Origin: Alviniconcha marisindica
Lineage: Eukaryota > Mollusca > Gastropoda > Provannidae
Assembly: GCA_018857735.1 (NCBI GenBank)
Contig: JABMCL010001464.1
Span: forward strand, 725,001-789,000
Reading direction: 5' to 3'
DNA length: 64,000 bases
Shown here: positions 26,201 to 41,100 of the stretch, in pieces
Layout of the letters: each line of letters starts with the position of its first letter
Numbering within the stretch: the stretch's first letter is position 1
Notes under the pieces: model-generated
Database searches by the model: none
What the model was told of the DNA's origin: nothing
The model's input: the letters and a program-made list of their open reading frames with translations, nothing else
Program-made: the position numbers and the translations under genes

Positions 26201-29200
26201 ATGCTGGGGTGACCTGATGGTGGTGTATTTTGACTAGTAATGGAATGCTGATGTGACCTGTATTTTGACCAGTGACGGAATGCTGGGGTGACCTGATGGT
26301 GCTGTATTTTGAGCAGTGACAGAATGCTGGGTGAGTGGTGCACTGACCTGACGGTGCCGTTTCCTGTGGTGATGATTTTGACGAGGGGAGGCACGTTGGG
26401 GTAGCTGGTGGGGAAGTAGATGTCAAAACAGAAACATCCCAGACTGTACGGCGTTCCCGTCGGCCCCGTCACCAAGGCCCTCATCACATCCATGCGATCC
26501 TTATCCTGCAGGGTACCAGTGAAACATTCAGATCCTATCAGTCATAGAGAGTTTGGCGCTGAGATCTAGCTCCACCACTTTTCTCACAAGCAATTAACAA
26601 ACAATTGTAATGTTCTGATCTGCTGAAGTGCTCAAGTGACAGGCAGCTTGGAGCTCTCCGTACTCTAGTCTGACCACCAGCAATGTTTAACCATAACTCT
26701 GCTTTCACCACCACAGCTTAGCAAACTCTAGCTGACAAGTAAATAAGTAAGTAAGCTGGTGTTTTATGCCCAGTCAACCGGTGTGGTTATATCAGGGCGA
26801 TCTAGCTGACAAAAAGCAAGAAAAAAGATATACAAATAAAAAGTGTGAATGTCAAATACATACAAATCCTATGATTAAAAAAAAAAAATGTACGTGGGCA
26901 GTTTGTGAGGTCTCCTGATCTGACAAAAGCAAGAAAAAAGATATCCAAATATAAAGTGTGAATGTCAAATACATAAAAATCCTATGATTTAAATCTTTTT
27001 TTTGTATGTGGGCAGTTTGTGAGGTCTGATCTGACACTGCGCCAACTGAATCACCTTCACCGGTCTAAGGGAGATAATTCAACTGATTGAAACATGGCTC
27101 TCTTTTTTCCAGCATTATAACTAACACCGTACCATAATGACTCTGCTCTCTTTTATGACTTTTGTGATAAAACAGACAGGTGGGGGGGGGGGGGGGGGGG
27201 GGACTGCAGTCCTCACTTAATATTTGCAAGATCCGCATTCAATCTGATTCGGACGGAGTAAAACAGAAGTAAAAACTGATAAAAGCGGACAGTTCATCAA
27301 ACCTATTTCCCACTTGCATCAAAACAACAAGCAGGCATATTGATAGATACCTGTCTGACAAAGATGCTGGCACCTGCGTTTACAGGTAAACTGGAGGCCA
27401 GTTGCCTCATTTCCTTCATCAAGGCCTTCACCTTTCCTGATCTGGTAGACAGAGCGTTTAACAAAATAAGCATGAAATACTAAATTAGAGAAATAAAGCA
27501 TAAGAATAAAATGCAACATAGTTCATGGTTTCTTTCGGATCCACAGTCACCACCAACCTTGTATCAGAAACAAAACCAAGCAAAAGAAGAAGAGTATAAG
27601 GAGAAAAAGAAGAACAGAAAGAGGAAAGTTGACAAAGGAAGGCTAAACAATGACACAAAATGAAAAAGAAAAAGAAAAACAACAACAGAGTTTCCCCAAT
27701 ATACAGACAGGGATAAGCAGTCAAACCAAAATGTTCACTGTCAAAGCAGCGGGACACCTTGGTTCATCCCCTCTAACATAAACACCTGGCTGATTCCTTT
27801 ATAACATGCAACCCCTGCACGTTGCGGTCAAAGAAGTGGGATCATGACTGAATCCTCTCCCCCCATAGTCTAGTGACCCTTCCCTCTGCTGTACAAACAG
27901 AGGCACCTGTGACTGAATTCTCTCAAGCATATACTGCTTACCTGGGGTCCTCACTTTTCTTTTCTCTTTTTTCCTTTTCTTTTTTCAAGCGTCTTGTGCT
28001 CAACCAAGATGGGGCACCAGAAATATCTTTACTAATACCATAATGATTATTCCAGTGATCCTCACATGCTGCTGTCCAAACAGTGGGACTCCTGACTGAA
28101 TCCTCTCCAACAATAACAGCATTACCTGGGATCCATGACCCCCACATATTTCTGTGAAAGAAATGATACCGCCAGTTAAATCCACTCCACTCCAACAACA
28201 GCATGCCTGGGACACATGGACCTTCCATCTCCCCCCCAATATTTCTGTCAAAGAAGCGACATAGCTGGGTATATCCTCTCCAACAACAACAGCATACCTG
28301 GGACACATGACCCCCCCCCCACCACACACACATTTCTTCAAAGCGACACAGCTGGGTATATCCTCCCAACAGTAACACGTACCTACATCTCCCATTTCTG
28401 TCAAAGAAGTGACACAGCTGGTATATCCTCTCCAACAGTAACAGCGTACCTGCACATGGCCCCCCCCCCCCCCCCACATATTTCTGTCAAAGAAGTGACA
28501 CAGCTGGGTATATCCTCTCCAACAGTAACAGCGTACCTGGGATCCAGTGACCCCTGCATGTTGCTGTCGAAACAGTGGGACTCCTGGATGCGTGCAATGC
28601 CGAAGCGCTGACCCTGCATGGTGCCAACATACTGCTTCTCCAGCTCGTCTTCATCAATCTCCAGGTCCACAAAGGCATCTCTCCAGTTGTTCTCGTCATC
28701 AGTTGATGCCAGCGACTGCGTGCTGTGCTCTGCTGCTAGCAGACGGATCTACAGAAGGAGAAAATTAGACAGAAATTCTGAGAAGAACAGATTATTTTTT
28801 TTACCAACCCCTCAACCCCCCCAAAAAACAACAAAATCCACAGACTGTTATACTCTCATGTGAAGAGGGAAAAAGGCCTAGACAACAGATTTTATTTAAG
28901 CAATGCTTGTGAAGTTGGCACAGATGATGAGACAGTACAATTTTTTTTATTTTTATATATTTTGTTATGAAGACAACAACCCCTCCTGCACCTCCAAAAC
29001 ACAAACACATCGACCCCCACCCCCACACACTAACACACACACACAACCACCACCACCACCACCACCACCAAAGATTTTGTGCTGATGTCTGACCTGGTCC
29101 AGAAGCTGGGCCAACTTGCTAACAGTGTCTTCATCAGCAAACCCCTTGCTGATGATGACCGACTGCGCCTTCTCCAGGTTGGCCAGCTCGAAGTCTGGGT

Positions 29201-32200
29201 CCTTCACCATGGAGACCAGGTAGCCGTCTGTACGTGACGTGTCCTCCACTGTGATCCGCAGGATGATGTTGATGATGTCCAGGAGAAGCTCCACTGGGTT
29301 GAAGTCATACCTGGCACCACAAAGACGGACATGTGAAAAAGTAAATATACTCAAGCAAAAGAGTTAATCAACTTCAAGAAGCAAGGCATACAATAATTAA
29401 CTGCAAGAGGTGGTATCAGGGCAAAACGCAATTCATCCAATCAGAAGTAACGGCCTCTCTCAGTCATTCACCCTTCATGATGCACATCACAGGTGTTTGA
29501 AGAGGACTGGAGAAAAATCAAGTGGAATGAACCAGGATGGGAGAAGACAGAAAGGCAGAATTCCTTACAGCAGCCAAAGCATGCAAAGCTATGCTCCAAC
29601 CTATGGAGAAAAATCAAGTGGAATGGACCAACAAGGGAGAAGAGTGAAAGGCAGAATTCCTTACAGCAGCCAAAGCATGCAAAGCTATGCTTCAACCTCT
29701 GGAGAAAAATCAAGTGGAATGGACCAACAAGGGAGAAGAGTGAAAGGCAGAATTCCTTACAGCAGCCAAAGCATGCAAAGCTATGCTCCAATCTCTGGAG
29801 AAAAATCAAGTGGAATGGACCAAGATGGGAGAAGTCTGAACGGCAGAATTCCTTACAGCAGCCGAAGCATGCAAAGCTATGCTTCAACCTCTGGAGAAAA
29901 ATCAAATGGAATGGACCAAGATGGGAGAAGTCTGAAAGGCAGAATTCCTTACAGCAGCCGAAGCATGCAAAGCTATGCTCCAACCTCTGGAGAAAAATCA
30001 AGTGGAATGGACCAAGATGGGAGAAGTCTGAACGGCAGAATTCCTTACAGCAGCCGAAGCATGCAAAGCTATGCTTCAACCTCTGGAGAAAAATCAAATG
30101 GAATGGACCAAGATGGGAGAAGTCTGAAAGGCAGAATTCCTTACAGCAGCCGAAGCATGCAAAGCTATGCTTCAACCTCTGGAGAAAAATCAAGTGGAAT
30201 GGACCAGGATGGGAGAAGAGTGAAAGGCAGAATTCCTTACAGCAGCCGAAGCATGCAAAGCTATGCTCCAACCTCTGGAGAAAAATCAAGTGGAATGGGC
30301 CAGGAAGGGAGGAAACAGAAAGGCACAATATCTGACAGCAGTCGAAGCATGCAAAGCTATGCTCCAACCTATGCCAGACTCCAAAGAGGGAATCTTTCAC
30401 AGCTCTGGACCCTTGGCAGTGGAGGCCTTAATCTTTGCGTCTGTGATACCACATCACAGTGAGCAAATAAGAGACAGGATGAAAAAAGCCCAAGAATAGA
30501 AGAAGGAGGGAAGAAAAGAGAGAGAAAAAAAAAGAAAAAAAAGAAAAAAAAAAAAACGAAAAAACAACAACAACAAAATGAAGGGAGAGATAGACATAGC
30601 ATAGAAAAGGAAATATATGTCTAAACGAAAAACAAAAAACAGGAAGAACACAAAAATCTCTCCTTTCTTTTTCTTTCTTCTTCTTTCTTCGTCAGATTTA
30701 CTCTGTTTAAGGTCTTCCAGATCTAAATATAATGCCTCAGCAATTAACTACTTGCTTGTTTTTTTTGTACATTTCAACCAAAAAGAAAGAAAAAGAAAGG
30801 CGACTGATGAAATAAAAACTGAAAAAAGAAGAAAGGAGACTGATCAAATAAAAACTGAAAAAAAGAAGAAATTGTTGACAAATATTCCACCTTCACACAC
30901 AAGCACTGCTATGCACATAAACATCATTCAATGCATAAACGCTTCCAGACCTAAATATAACACCTCAATAATCAACTACTTGTTTGTGTTTTGTTGTTCT
31001 TTTGCAGTTTGACCTAAATAAACGCTGCTTTGGTATAAATCAACAAAGAAAAGAGAGGTGGAGGGGATGCGGGGGGGGGGGGGGGGGGAATCAATTGACA
31101 AATGTCACATGCACAAGAAGAGACACAAAAACAGACCTACATCTCGCACATTAACTATCATCTGCCACATAAATATACTTCGTACAAGGCAGATGAACTT
31201 TACAACCTACAAATTGAAACAACAGGATTTTCGCTTTTAAGCGCCAAACACTCACTTTGCCATGTCCTTGACCTTGAAACTTTTCGCCTTTACACCACAC
31301 AGTGAGTCCAAGAAACCATTGATCTGAGGAAAAAAATGGCAAACAATATTTCTAAATCCAAAATTATTTGTTAAGTAAAACACAAGAAAGAGAATATTGT
31401 ACACACAAGTGGTCTTTCCGTAAAATTATCTCTGTCCAATTTCTCTCTGCACATGAGATTTTGCAGAGTTATGGTTGTAGTCAAGGGGAGAGTCTGCATT
31501 CAGCATGAATATTCATTGCAAGTTGTCTGCATCAAAACCAAATGAAAATGGTAAGTCTTACTGTGGACGCTGCCCTCTGACAGTGATGTGCATCAAAACC
31601 CAGTCAAAATGGCCAGCCTTACTGTGGACGCTGCCCTCTGACAGTGGTGTGCATCAAAACCCAGTCAAAATGGCCAGCCTTACCGTGGACGCTGCCCTGG
31701 AAGCCAAGGGCTGGCGGGTGAAGCACTGCACCACCCTCTCAGACTGGCTGATCATGGTCAGGAACTTGAACGTCTTCTTCGACTGCAAATCATCAACAGG
31801 ACTTGTCTTAGAAGATGAAATGGACACAGCGGGGCAAGCAACAGGGAACATATGCAGCCCATGCTCTTTATCTCATCATCAACATTTTTATGCCCCCCCC
31901 CTCCCCCACAAAGAAAAACTACCTGCTACCAGTGTTATCCATTTACTATCATGACTACCTGAATGTCACACATTATGATTTACCAACATTACTGACTTGT
32001 TACACCCTTGTTACCCAACTGTTTTCCCATCTGTTGCAAATTTGCTGCTCAGTTGCTTCCCACACTACCAACTTGTTACCCCCTACAGACAGTGTGCTCA
32101 CCTCCCTACAGTGTGCTCACACCCCTACAGTGTGCTCACCTCCCTACAGTGTGCTCACCTCCCTACAGTGCACTCACCTCCCTACAGTGTGCTCACCCTA

Positions 32201-34874
32201 CAGTGCACTCACCTCCATACAGTGTGCTCACCTCCCTACATGGTGTGCTCCCCTTCCTACAGTGTGCTCACCTCCTACCGTGTGCTCACCTCCCTACAGT
32301 GTGCTCACTTCCTTACAGTGTACTCGCCTCTACAGTGTGCTCACCATACCTCCTTACAGTGTGCTCACCTTCCTACAGTGTGCTCACCTCCCTACAGTGT
32401 GCACCTCATACAGTGTGCTCACCTGTCTCATGAATCCTGATCCCACGTGCTCTTCATTCCTGAGGAACATGTCCTTCTCTGCCTGCTCTCTCCGGGACAA
32501 GGCGTTCCACTCTTCCTCTGCCATGTCAGTCATTGTGTCAGTACTGATAATACGTTCTGTGTGTGTGTGTGCATGCGCACCAGTGTGCATGCAAGCATGC
32601 ATGTATAGTGTGTGCGTGTGTGTGTGTGCTGCCTGATGCAGCTGCGATATTATGTGCGTGTGTGTGTGTGCATGCAAGCATGCATGCATAATATGTGTGT
32701 GTGTGCGCACGCGCATGTTGGTGGGTGTGTATGTACTTATGTGTGTGTCCCCACGTGCCCACATGTGCATAAGTATGTGCATGTATGTGTTTGTATAAGC
32801 TGTGTGTGCAAAAACATCCAGCTCATGTTTTTATTTTTGAGACATAAGTTAGCTTTGACAAGCAAGGAATCACTCACAACCTAACTGCAAAATGTATTAC
32901 ATATTTATATTATTACATATTAGAAGTATTCGCTGAGGACCCATCCAGGGCTGCAGAAATACTCTCACCCGGCCACCCACATGAGACAGAAAAGCTGCAG
33001 GACGAGTCAAAACCACTAGCCCCCAAATTTGAAGGCCATTCTATTACAGCTGCACCAGCTTGGTAAAGGACCACTTGGCAAAGATGTCTATCGTCACTTC
33101 AGTTCTTAATATGAAAATAGTGGATGATCCATGCCCAGATCTTCAGTGATCTGACACAGAAGCACACCCCTTCTTTTGTTCCCCATTTTTGCAGCTGTAT
33201 ATAAATAAAACTGGAATCTTTTTATTCTTAGTGGTGGCAGATTCTTCTTCCATTGTCTGCAGTTCAAGCTGCTTTGCAATAAGCACTGGCCCCAAAACCC
33301 GGTCACAGTTAGTCAACAGACCAGCCAATCAGCAGCCAGCTTTGGCCACATCATCTAGATCTTGCACAACCTGTTTTGCGATGCCACTTCATTGAAGAAA
33401 GGCCATTGCGATGTCTTGGCGAAGTGGTAGAAGCTACTTTACAAGCTACTTTACTGAGCGACTCCACGGTGTATAAAGAACGGTGTTCTGATATCACCTT
33501 GCTGTAAACAGACATAAAATAAAACATTAAAAACAAAAAAAACGGCCTTTAAGGAAGAAATCTCCAGCAAGTGATAATTTCTTTCAGCCGGGGGATTTTC
33601 CTATTTCTTAGCCTTGCGGGTTGTGCAACATTTCCAACGACTGCAGGCCTGCCTATGGGTCCAGACTAAGGAGGTTCTACGGTGCTACTCTGCTCTCGGA
33701 GTCTCACCATTGGCCTTGAGGGTCTCAATCTTCTTGACGTTGGCCAGGCGGGACAGGCTGTCGTGGAGCATGTACAGCAAGGTGTCCAGGATGGAATCAA
33801 GGAAACTCTGCCAACAACCATTCACCATGACATTTAACCTCCTCATGGATTTAACTAGTGTTCCCATTCTTCCCCCCTTTACTATATAAACTATATACAT
33901 TTGGTACTTCGTACTTCCTCGCATGCCAGGTGAGTGTTACCTGAGTGAGTAATTCAGGTCTTTGTTGTTGGGTTCATGTGAAGTCTTTCAAGCTGCCCTT
34001 TGCTTATTGATTCCCCTTTAAACCAGTCTCATACACCCACAGGCACATACACCATTCTTCAATGCTTTGGATGAAACTATAAATGCAAACAGACCAAACC
34101 AACCTACTCAAAACAAAACAAACTAAACAAAATCAACAACATGCAGACGTGGCTTAAATTGTTAAAATAGTCTGAAATGCCCCTTCCCTCCCTCCCATTT
34201 CATTTTAACATTTTTTTTTAGCAAAATGGCCTCAAGAATCCCATGCCTGCTGTCTGGTCCTGAGATGAAGGAGAAATAAGCACACGTCATAAAGACACAA
34301 TTTTTGCTTGTTACTTTCTGGTTTATTTGTGTTCAGATCCCCCCCCCCCCCCCCCCCCCCCACACCAGACTTACCTGGAAGAGTTCAGTGCCACACTGGC
34401 TGATGATGGAAGAGCGGCAGTCCGAACGTGACCACAGCTTTGACATCAGCTGACCTATCTGCACCCTACAAAACAACAACAGCAACATAGTAACATCCAG
34501 AAGAGTTAGTTCGTTAAAATAAAATCTTGGAGACTTACAGGAAGTTTGTGGATTCAGCAGATGCCACAAATTTAATCTCAGTCACTGCTTGTGTACAAGA
34601 ATTCAAAGAACTACAGATGTATCCTTACAAATGAGTCAGTGTAAGGAGAGAAGGAGATGGAGACAGCACGTTGGAGCCTGATGTCATTAGAACATCATCA
34701 CAAAGACCACCTGGCATATTTTCTAGGGTTAGATTATTACTACTAATTAAAAAAAAAATCATAAAGAAAAGAGAGAAAACATAAACTTGAAAACTTTAAT
34801 ACTTGAGAATACCAGCGTGCATACATGAGCATGTGCATCTGAGTGTGTGGGCAGGCATGTGTGCATGTGTTTGT

Positions 34875-34935
<61 letters not shown>

Positions 34936-34999
34936 GATAATACTTTATTACACAGGGATAAACATTTAAGCACGTGTCGGCTTTTTTACAAATCTGTCC

Positions 35000-35068
<69 letters not shown>

Positions 35069-38000
35069 GCGAGCACACACACACACTTGAGAATACCAGT
35101 GTGCATACATGAGCGTGTGCATCTGAGTGTGGGGGCAGGCATGCACGTGTTTGTGGGAGAGACAGACAGACAGACATGCACACACTTGCAAGCACACTCA
35201 CATACAACACACACACACACAGCTGCAGCACAGCACTGACCTGGCACTGAACTTGTCAAAGGTGTCTCTGTCCACATCCAGCCCCTCCACCACGTCGACG
35301 CTGACGTAGGTCCTGAGTAGAGCCGGTCCCAGCTTGGTCTGAGCGGATGGACAAGTGTGCACCATGGCCGCCAGGTCAGACATGATGCCGCTTCCCCAAC
35401 CGCTGCGTCCGCTGGCGACATAACAGGAAGACAAGCTACACAATTTCCACGTCCATGTGTTCTACCTGTCCGCTTGTGGTAAATGCTGGCAATGCAACAG
35501 AACAAAAAGCTACACAATTTCCACGTCCATGTGTTCTACCTGTCTGCTTGTGGTAAATGCTGGCAACAACAGGAAGACAAGCTACACATCATTTCCATGT
35601 CCACGTGTTCTAGCTGTCCGCTTGTGGTAAATGCTGGCGACACAACAGGAAGACAAGCTACACAATTTCCACATCCATGTGTTCTACCTGTCCGCTTGTG
35701 GTAAATGCTGGCAATGCAACAGAACAAAAAGCTACAATATCATTTCCATGTCCATGTGTTCTACCTGTCCGCTTGTGGTAAATGCTGGCAATGCAACAGA
35801 ACAAAAAGCTACAATATCATTTTCATGTCCACGTGTTCTAGCTGTCTGCTTGTGGTAAATGCTGGCAATGCAACAGAACAAAAAGCTACAATATCATTTC
35901 CATGTCCAGGTAATCTAGCTGTCTGCTTGTGGTAAACACTGACAACACAACAGGATGAAAAGCTATAGTATTTAAATGTCCACGTGTTCTAGCTGTCTGC
36001 TTGTGGTAAACACTGACAACACAACAGGATGAAAAGCTATAGTATTTAAATGTCCATGTAATCTAGCTGTCTGCTTGTGGTAAATGCTGGCAATGCAACA
36101 GAACAAAAAGCTACAATATCATTTCCATGTCCATGTAATCTAGCTGTCTGTGGTAAACCCCTGACAACATAACAGGACGAAAAGCTATAGCATTTTTATG
36201 TCCATGTATTCTAGCTGTCTGCTTGTGGTAATCATTGGCAACACAATAGGGGAAAAAAAAGGTTATACTTCGATGTTATGTATTCTGCGTTGTTCAGCCC
36301 TTTGAGGTACAGGGTAAACACTGGCAACACAACAGGAAGAAAGGCTGTATTTCAACGTCCACATATTCTCTTTGTGCTGTTCAGCCACTGAGTCACAGGG
36401 TCAATTTGCTTTATTATCATTAACGGAGCTTATGTAAATACAATGGGCCTGAGTGGAACACTATGAAATGAGAAACACCAGTTGTGGAAATCACACTACA
36501 GCCAGCAGACTGCAGCCTACAGCCAGACTCTTGCAAGTCTCGGCAAGAACAAAGACCAGGAATAGAAGAGTTAACCCCTTCCCTGTTCTTTCAATGCCAG
36601 GTGACTTCCTTGGTAAAGCACTTTCCATTTGACAGAAGGAGTCCGTATGTCCCATTGCGATCCTCCATTTCCATGCATTCTTATAGGGCTCAAAGTTTTC
36701 ATTGCAAATATTCCCAAGTAGTTTATACTCTCTCCGGGACTAAGTCTTAAAAACAGTTCAAAGGCAGGAAATATTTTGAGGATGTACCTCTGGTGGAATT
36801 TATGTACCTTGTATTTACATGCATGCCAGGTGAGAATTACCGTACATGACTCAGGTCTTTGTTGTATTTCAAGCGTTAATTAACTCCCTTGTGTGTTGAT
36901 TTGGCAGGAAATATTGTTGGCAGGAGAAGGGTTAACTGATTAGTGAACAGAAGGAAGCAAGGGGAAGAGTGTGAACCTGAATCTCTGGTCCTTGTCAGCA
37001 TCCTTCATGAAGGCGAGGAGAGCGGACACGATCATGCTGGCTGGCACGGGACCAGGCATCAAGTCCTGTCGCTCCAGCAGCATCACGCAGCAGTCCACAA
37101 ATGGGGTCAGCTACAAACAAGGTCACACCCATCACCGACAAGCTCATTACCTCTTTAGCATTGCCTTAGGTCCCCTGTTCTTATAAAATGAACCTGCTCA
37201 TTACTTCTTTAGCATTGCCTTAGGTCCCCTGTTCTTATAAAATGAACCTGCTTTTACTTCTTTAGCATTGCCTTAGGTCCCCCGTTCTTATAAAATGAAC
37301 CTGCTTGTTACTTCTTTAGCATTGCCTTAGGTCCCCTGTTCTTATAAAATGAACCTGCTTGTTACTTCCTTAGCATTGCCTTAGGCCCCCTGTTCTTATA
37401 AAATGAACCTGCAGTACTGAAGCTATGTAGCTAACTGTAAGTATCAGTTCTTGTACTGTGCTGATTTACGCACACAATTTATGGGGACCCACGGTTCCTG
37501 CCATCACTATCCAGCCCCCAAAATAGAGAACGAGAGAAAAGACAGACGGGCAAAAGATTTTCTTCTTTACCAGAGTATTTTTCCTGGGCCCTCAAGAATT
37601 CCTGTCCCATGAATAAAATCATTTTCAAGATAAACAGGTTGACCTTCATCTTCCAAGTGCCCGAACTCATCTCCTCCCCCCAACATCCAGTCATCCACCC
37701 CACCAGCAGTGTAGTGACTGAGCCCCTTGGTAGCACAAGGATTGACCCACATCCACACACATCCACCCCGCCAGCAGTGTAGTGACTGAAAGTCCCTTGG
37801 TAGCATAAGGACTGACCCACATCCATACACACACACACACATCCACCCTGCCAGCAGTGCACTGACCGCAAGCCCCTTGGTAGCACAAGGTTTGACCCAC
37901 ATCCACACACATACACATCCAGTCATCCACCCCACTAGTGGTACACTGACCACCAGCCTCTTGGTAGCAATGGGATTGACCCACATTCATACACACACAC

Positions 38001-38103
38001 ATGCACGCACGCACACACACACACAAACTCACACACACACAGTCATCTACCCCACTAGCTGTGTACTGACCACCAGCCCCTTGGTAGCATGGGGACTGAC
38101 CCA

Positions 38104-38166
<63 letters not shown>

Positions 38167-41100
38167 CCAGTCATCCACCTCACTAGCGGTGTACTGACTG
38201 CCAGGCCCTTGGTAGCATGGGGACTGACCCACATCCATGCACACACACACACACACACACATCAAATCATCCACCTCACTAGCAGCATACTGACCACCAG
38301 CCCCTTGGTAGCATGGGGACTGACCCGCATCCATGCACACACACACACACACATCAAATCATCCACCTCACTAGCAGCATACTGACCGCCAGCCCCTTGG
38401 TAGCATGAGGATTGACCCGCAGCACAGTGTAAGCCAGGAAGGTGAACCACTGGGCCATGTCTTTCACGCAGAACTCCGGAATCACACACAGGGCTTTCTT
38501 CTGTGCTCTGTGGGCCTCCTCCACACTCTTGTGCTTCTGGAAATTTAGCACACACCAACACAACTGCAAGTCCACCTGTCCACTCTATATCTCTCTGCCT
38601 GCTTGTTTGCAAGTCAGCTTGTCCACTCTTCATTTGCTTGCAGACAAGTAAATAATTATAAGCAGGCATCAACACGATGCAAAGAAAGTTAACTGTATTC
38701 TCATTCCTAAATGCATTGTGCTTTTTGACAGTAAATCTGTCACAGTTCTTACGAAGACCTGTATCAATGGACTACAATTCTTTGTTTTGAAATGGAATAG
38801 ATGGTACTTGGCAAAAAGAATAAGCAAATCCACAATTTTGTTACTGAGCACATTCCACTCTCAACCAAAAATGACAAGTTCCTTCGATAATCTGAGCTGT
38901 CTACAGACCACAGTGGGGAAAATCTGTCGGAAGCCAGTCTACAAAATCCTGCCAGAGCATTCTTTCTTCTAACGCCTAGTTTTACTGAGGCCACAGCTGG
39001 AGCAGCAGTCTTCCACAGTGACCCACCAAACCGGTCAAAATGGGCAGCAGTGTTTTCAGGTGTGTTGGCCAAGAGTACTTTCCCATGCTGATGGAGTCTA
39101 CCACTTAGTGCTTTTCTTTCGTTAGTGTCGGGCTGACACCCTCTCACCTTTATATGTTGCTGGTCACTGATGAGCTACTCAGGTAGCAAAACACGTGTCT
39201 GACCAAGGCAACTAACATAATAATGGTTCCCACCAGGATCAGATTTTTGATAACCCCTCTGCTCTTTGTTTAGCATTGTGGGCCAAAAATCAGATTCAGC
39301 TGGGGGAGATGGGGGAACTGATGCACCCCATAGGTTCTTTATGAAAGGAGGAGGACTTTCTTTTCTTCTCTCTCTCTCTGTTTTCTTTTCCGATACTAGT
39401 CATATGAACTGATCAGATGTTCTGCTGCTTCATTTGCTCATAATATGCTCACCGTATATGCTCATAATATGTAACTGAATGATGCATGGCATGTGTTCAT
39501 CTGGTGCTGTGAGCACGCTATGTTTTGTGTGGAAATTCTCATGTATAACGTTTCACTCACGCATTCATGCCTATATTATGTATATAAGTAATGCCTGTAA
39601 TTTGATATCTATTTATCAGTAGCTTAGCAAGGACTAGTTGTTAGACAGGTTTTTGACTGAACCTAAACTACAATCCTTGTAAAATAAAGTTTTCAAGTTG
39701 GAGTTCTCTCTCTCTCTCACTCTTTCACTCTCTAACTCACTCTCTCTCTCTCACTCTCTCTCTCTCTCTCTTTTCCATGGATTCATTCACTCTGCTTAAC
39801 AGAACCAGCACCACAAGGAAAGCATACAGCACAAATTTTAAGTTACCTTGTCTTGAGCAGAATTTCATCCTAAAAAGGTTTTACATAGGCTCATGGTATT
39901 TCATGCAGCCTAGACTGGATATAGTTTAGCCATGCACCATTTTTGAGCACATTTTTGCACATGACTGAAATGCCACATGAAGCATTCTTCGTCACCTGTG
40001 TGCTTGGGTTTTCACCTGATTAACCACACAGGAGAAGAATTAGAGTTGTTCTGCCTACCTCCTGCAGGTTCTTCATGATGTTGAGCACGATCCTGGCCTG
40101 ACTGATGTAGAAAGTGGTGATGTTGCGAACCAGATCTGTGTCCAGCAAACACGTCTCCCACACCACACTCACCAGCTGCAACGTAGCACAAAGTCACCAG
40201 CTACAACACAAAGTCACCAACTGTAACACAAAGTTACCAGCTGTAACACAGTCACCAGCTGTGACACAGTCACCAACTGTAACACAAAGTTACTAGCTGT
40301 AACACAGTCACCAGCTGTGACACAGTCACCAACTGCAACACAAAGTCACCAACTGTAACACAAAGTCAACAGTTGTAATACAAAGTTACCAACTGTAACA
40401 ACATAGTCATCAGGCTGTTATGAAAAACAACAGCTGCAACACAACACAAAGTCATCATTTGTAACACAGAGTCACCATCTGTAATACAGTCACCATCTGC
40501 AACACAGTCACCAACTGTAACACAAAGTCAACAGCTGTAATACAATGTTACCAACTGTAACAACATAGTCATCAGGCTGTAATGAAAAACAACAGCTGCA
40601 ACACCACACAAAGTTATCATTTGTAACACACAGTCACCATCTGTAACACAGTCACCAACAGCAACAACACAGTCATCAGGCTGTAAAGCAACACAACAGC
40701 TGCAACACAACACAGTCACCAAATGTAACACAGTCACCATCTGTAACAACACAGTCATCAGGCTGTAATGAAAAACAACAGCTGCAACACAACACAGTCA
40801 CCATCTGTAACACAGTCACCATCTGTAACAACACAGCCATCAGGCTGTAATGCAACACAACAGCTGCAACACAACACAGTCACTATCTGTAACACAGTCA
40901 CCATCTGTAACAACACAGCCATCAGGCTGTAATGCAACACAACAGCTGCAACACAACACAGTCACCATCTGTAACACAGTCACCATCTGTAACAACACAG
41001 TCATCAGGCTGTAAAGCAACACAACAGCTGCAACACAACACAGTCACCATCTGTAACACAGTCACCAACTGTAACAACACAGTCATCAGGCTGTAAAGCA

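Noticed and set aside
29410..30462. 350-residue plus-strand open frame
   Set aside because: It is entirely a 96-bp tandem repeat inside an intron, equally open on the other strand, with no recognisable domain or splice context.
27441..31256. Hidden U-box exon between the Ufd2 core and the UBC domain
   Set aside because: No frame with DPLM/DPVxLPSG/RHLL/DPFNR-like residues was seen in introns 23-25, and splice phases are already continuous without one.
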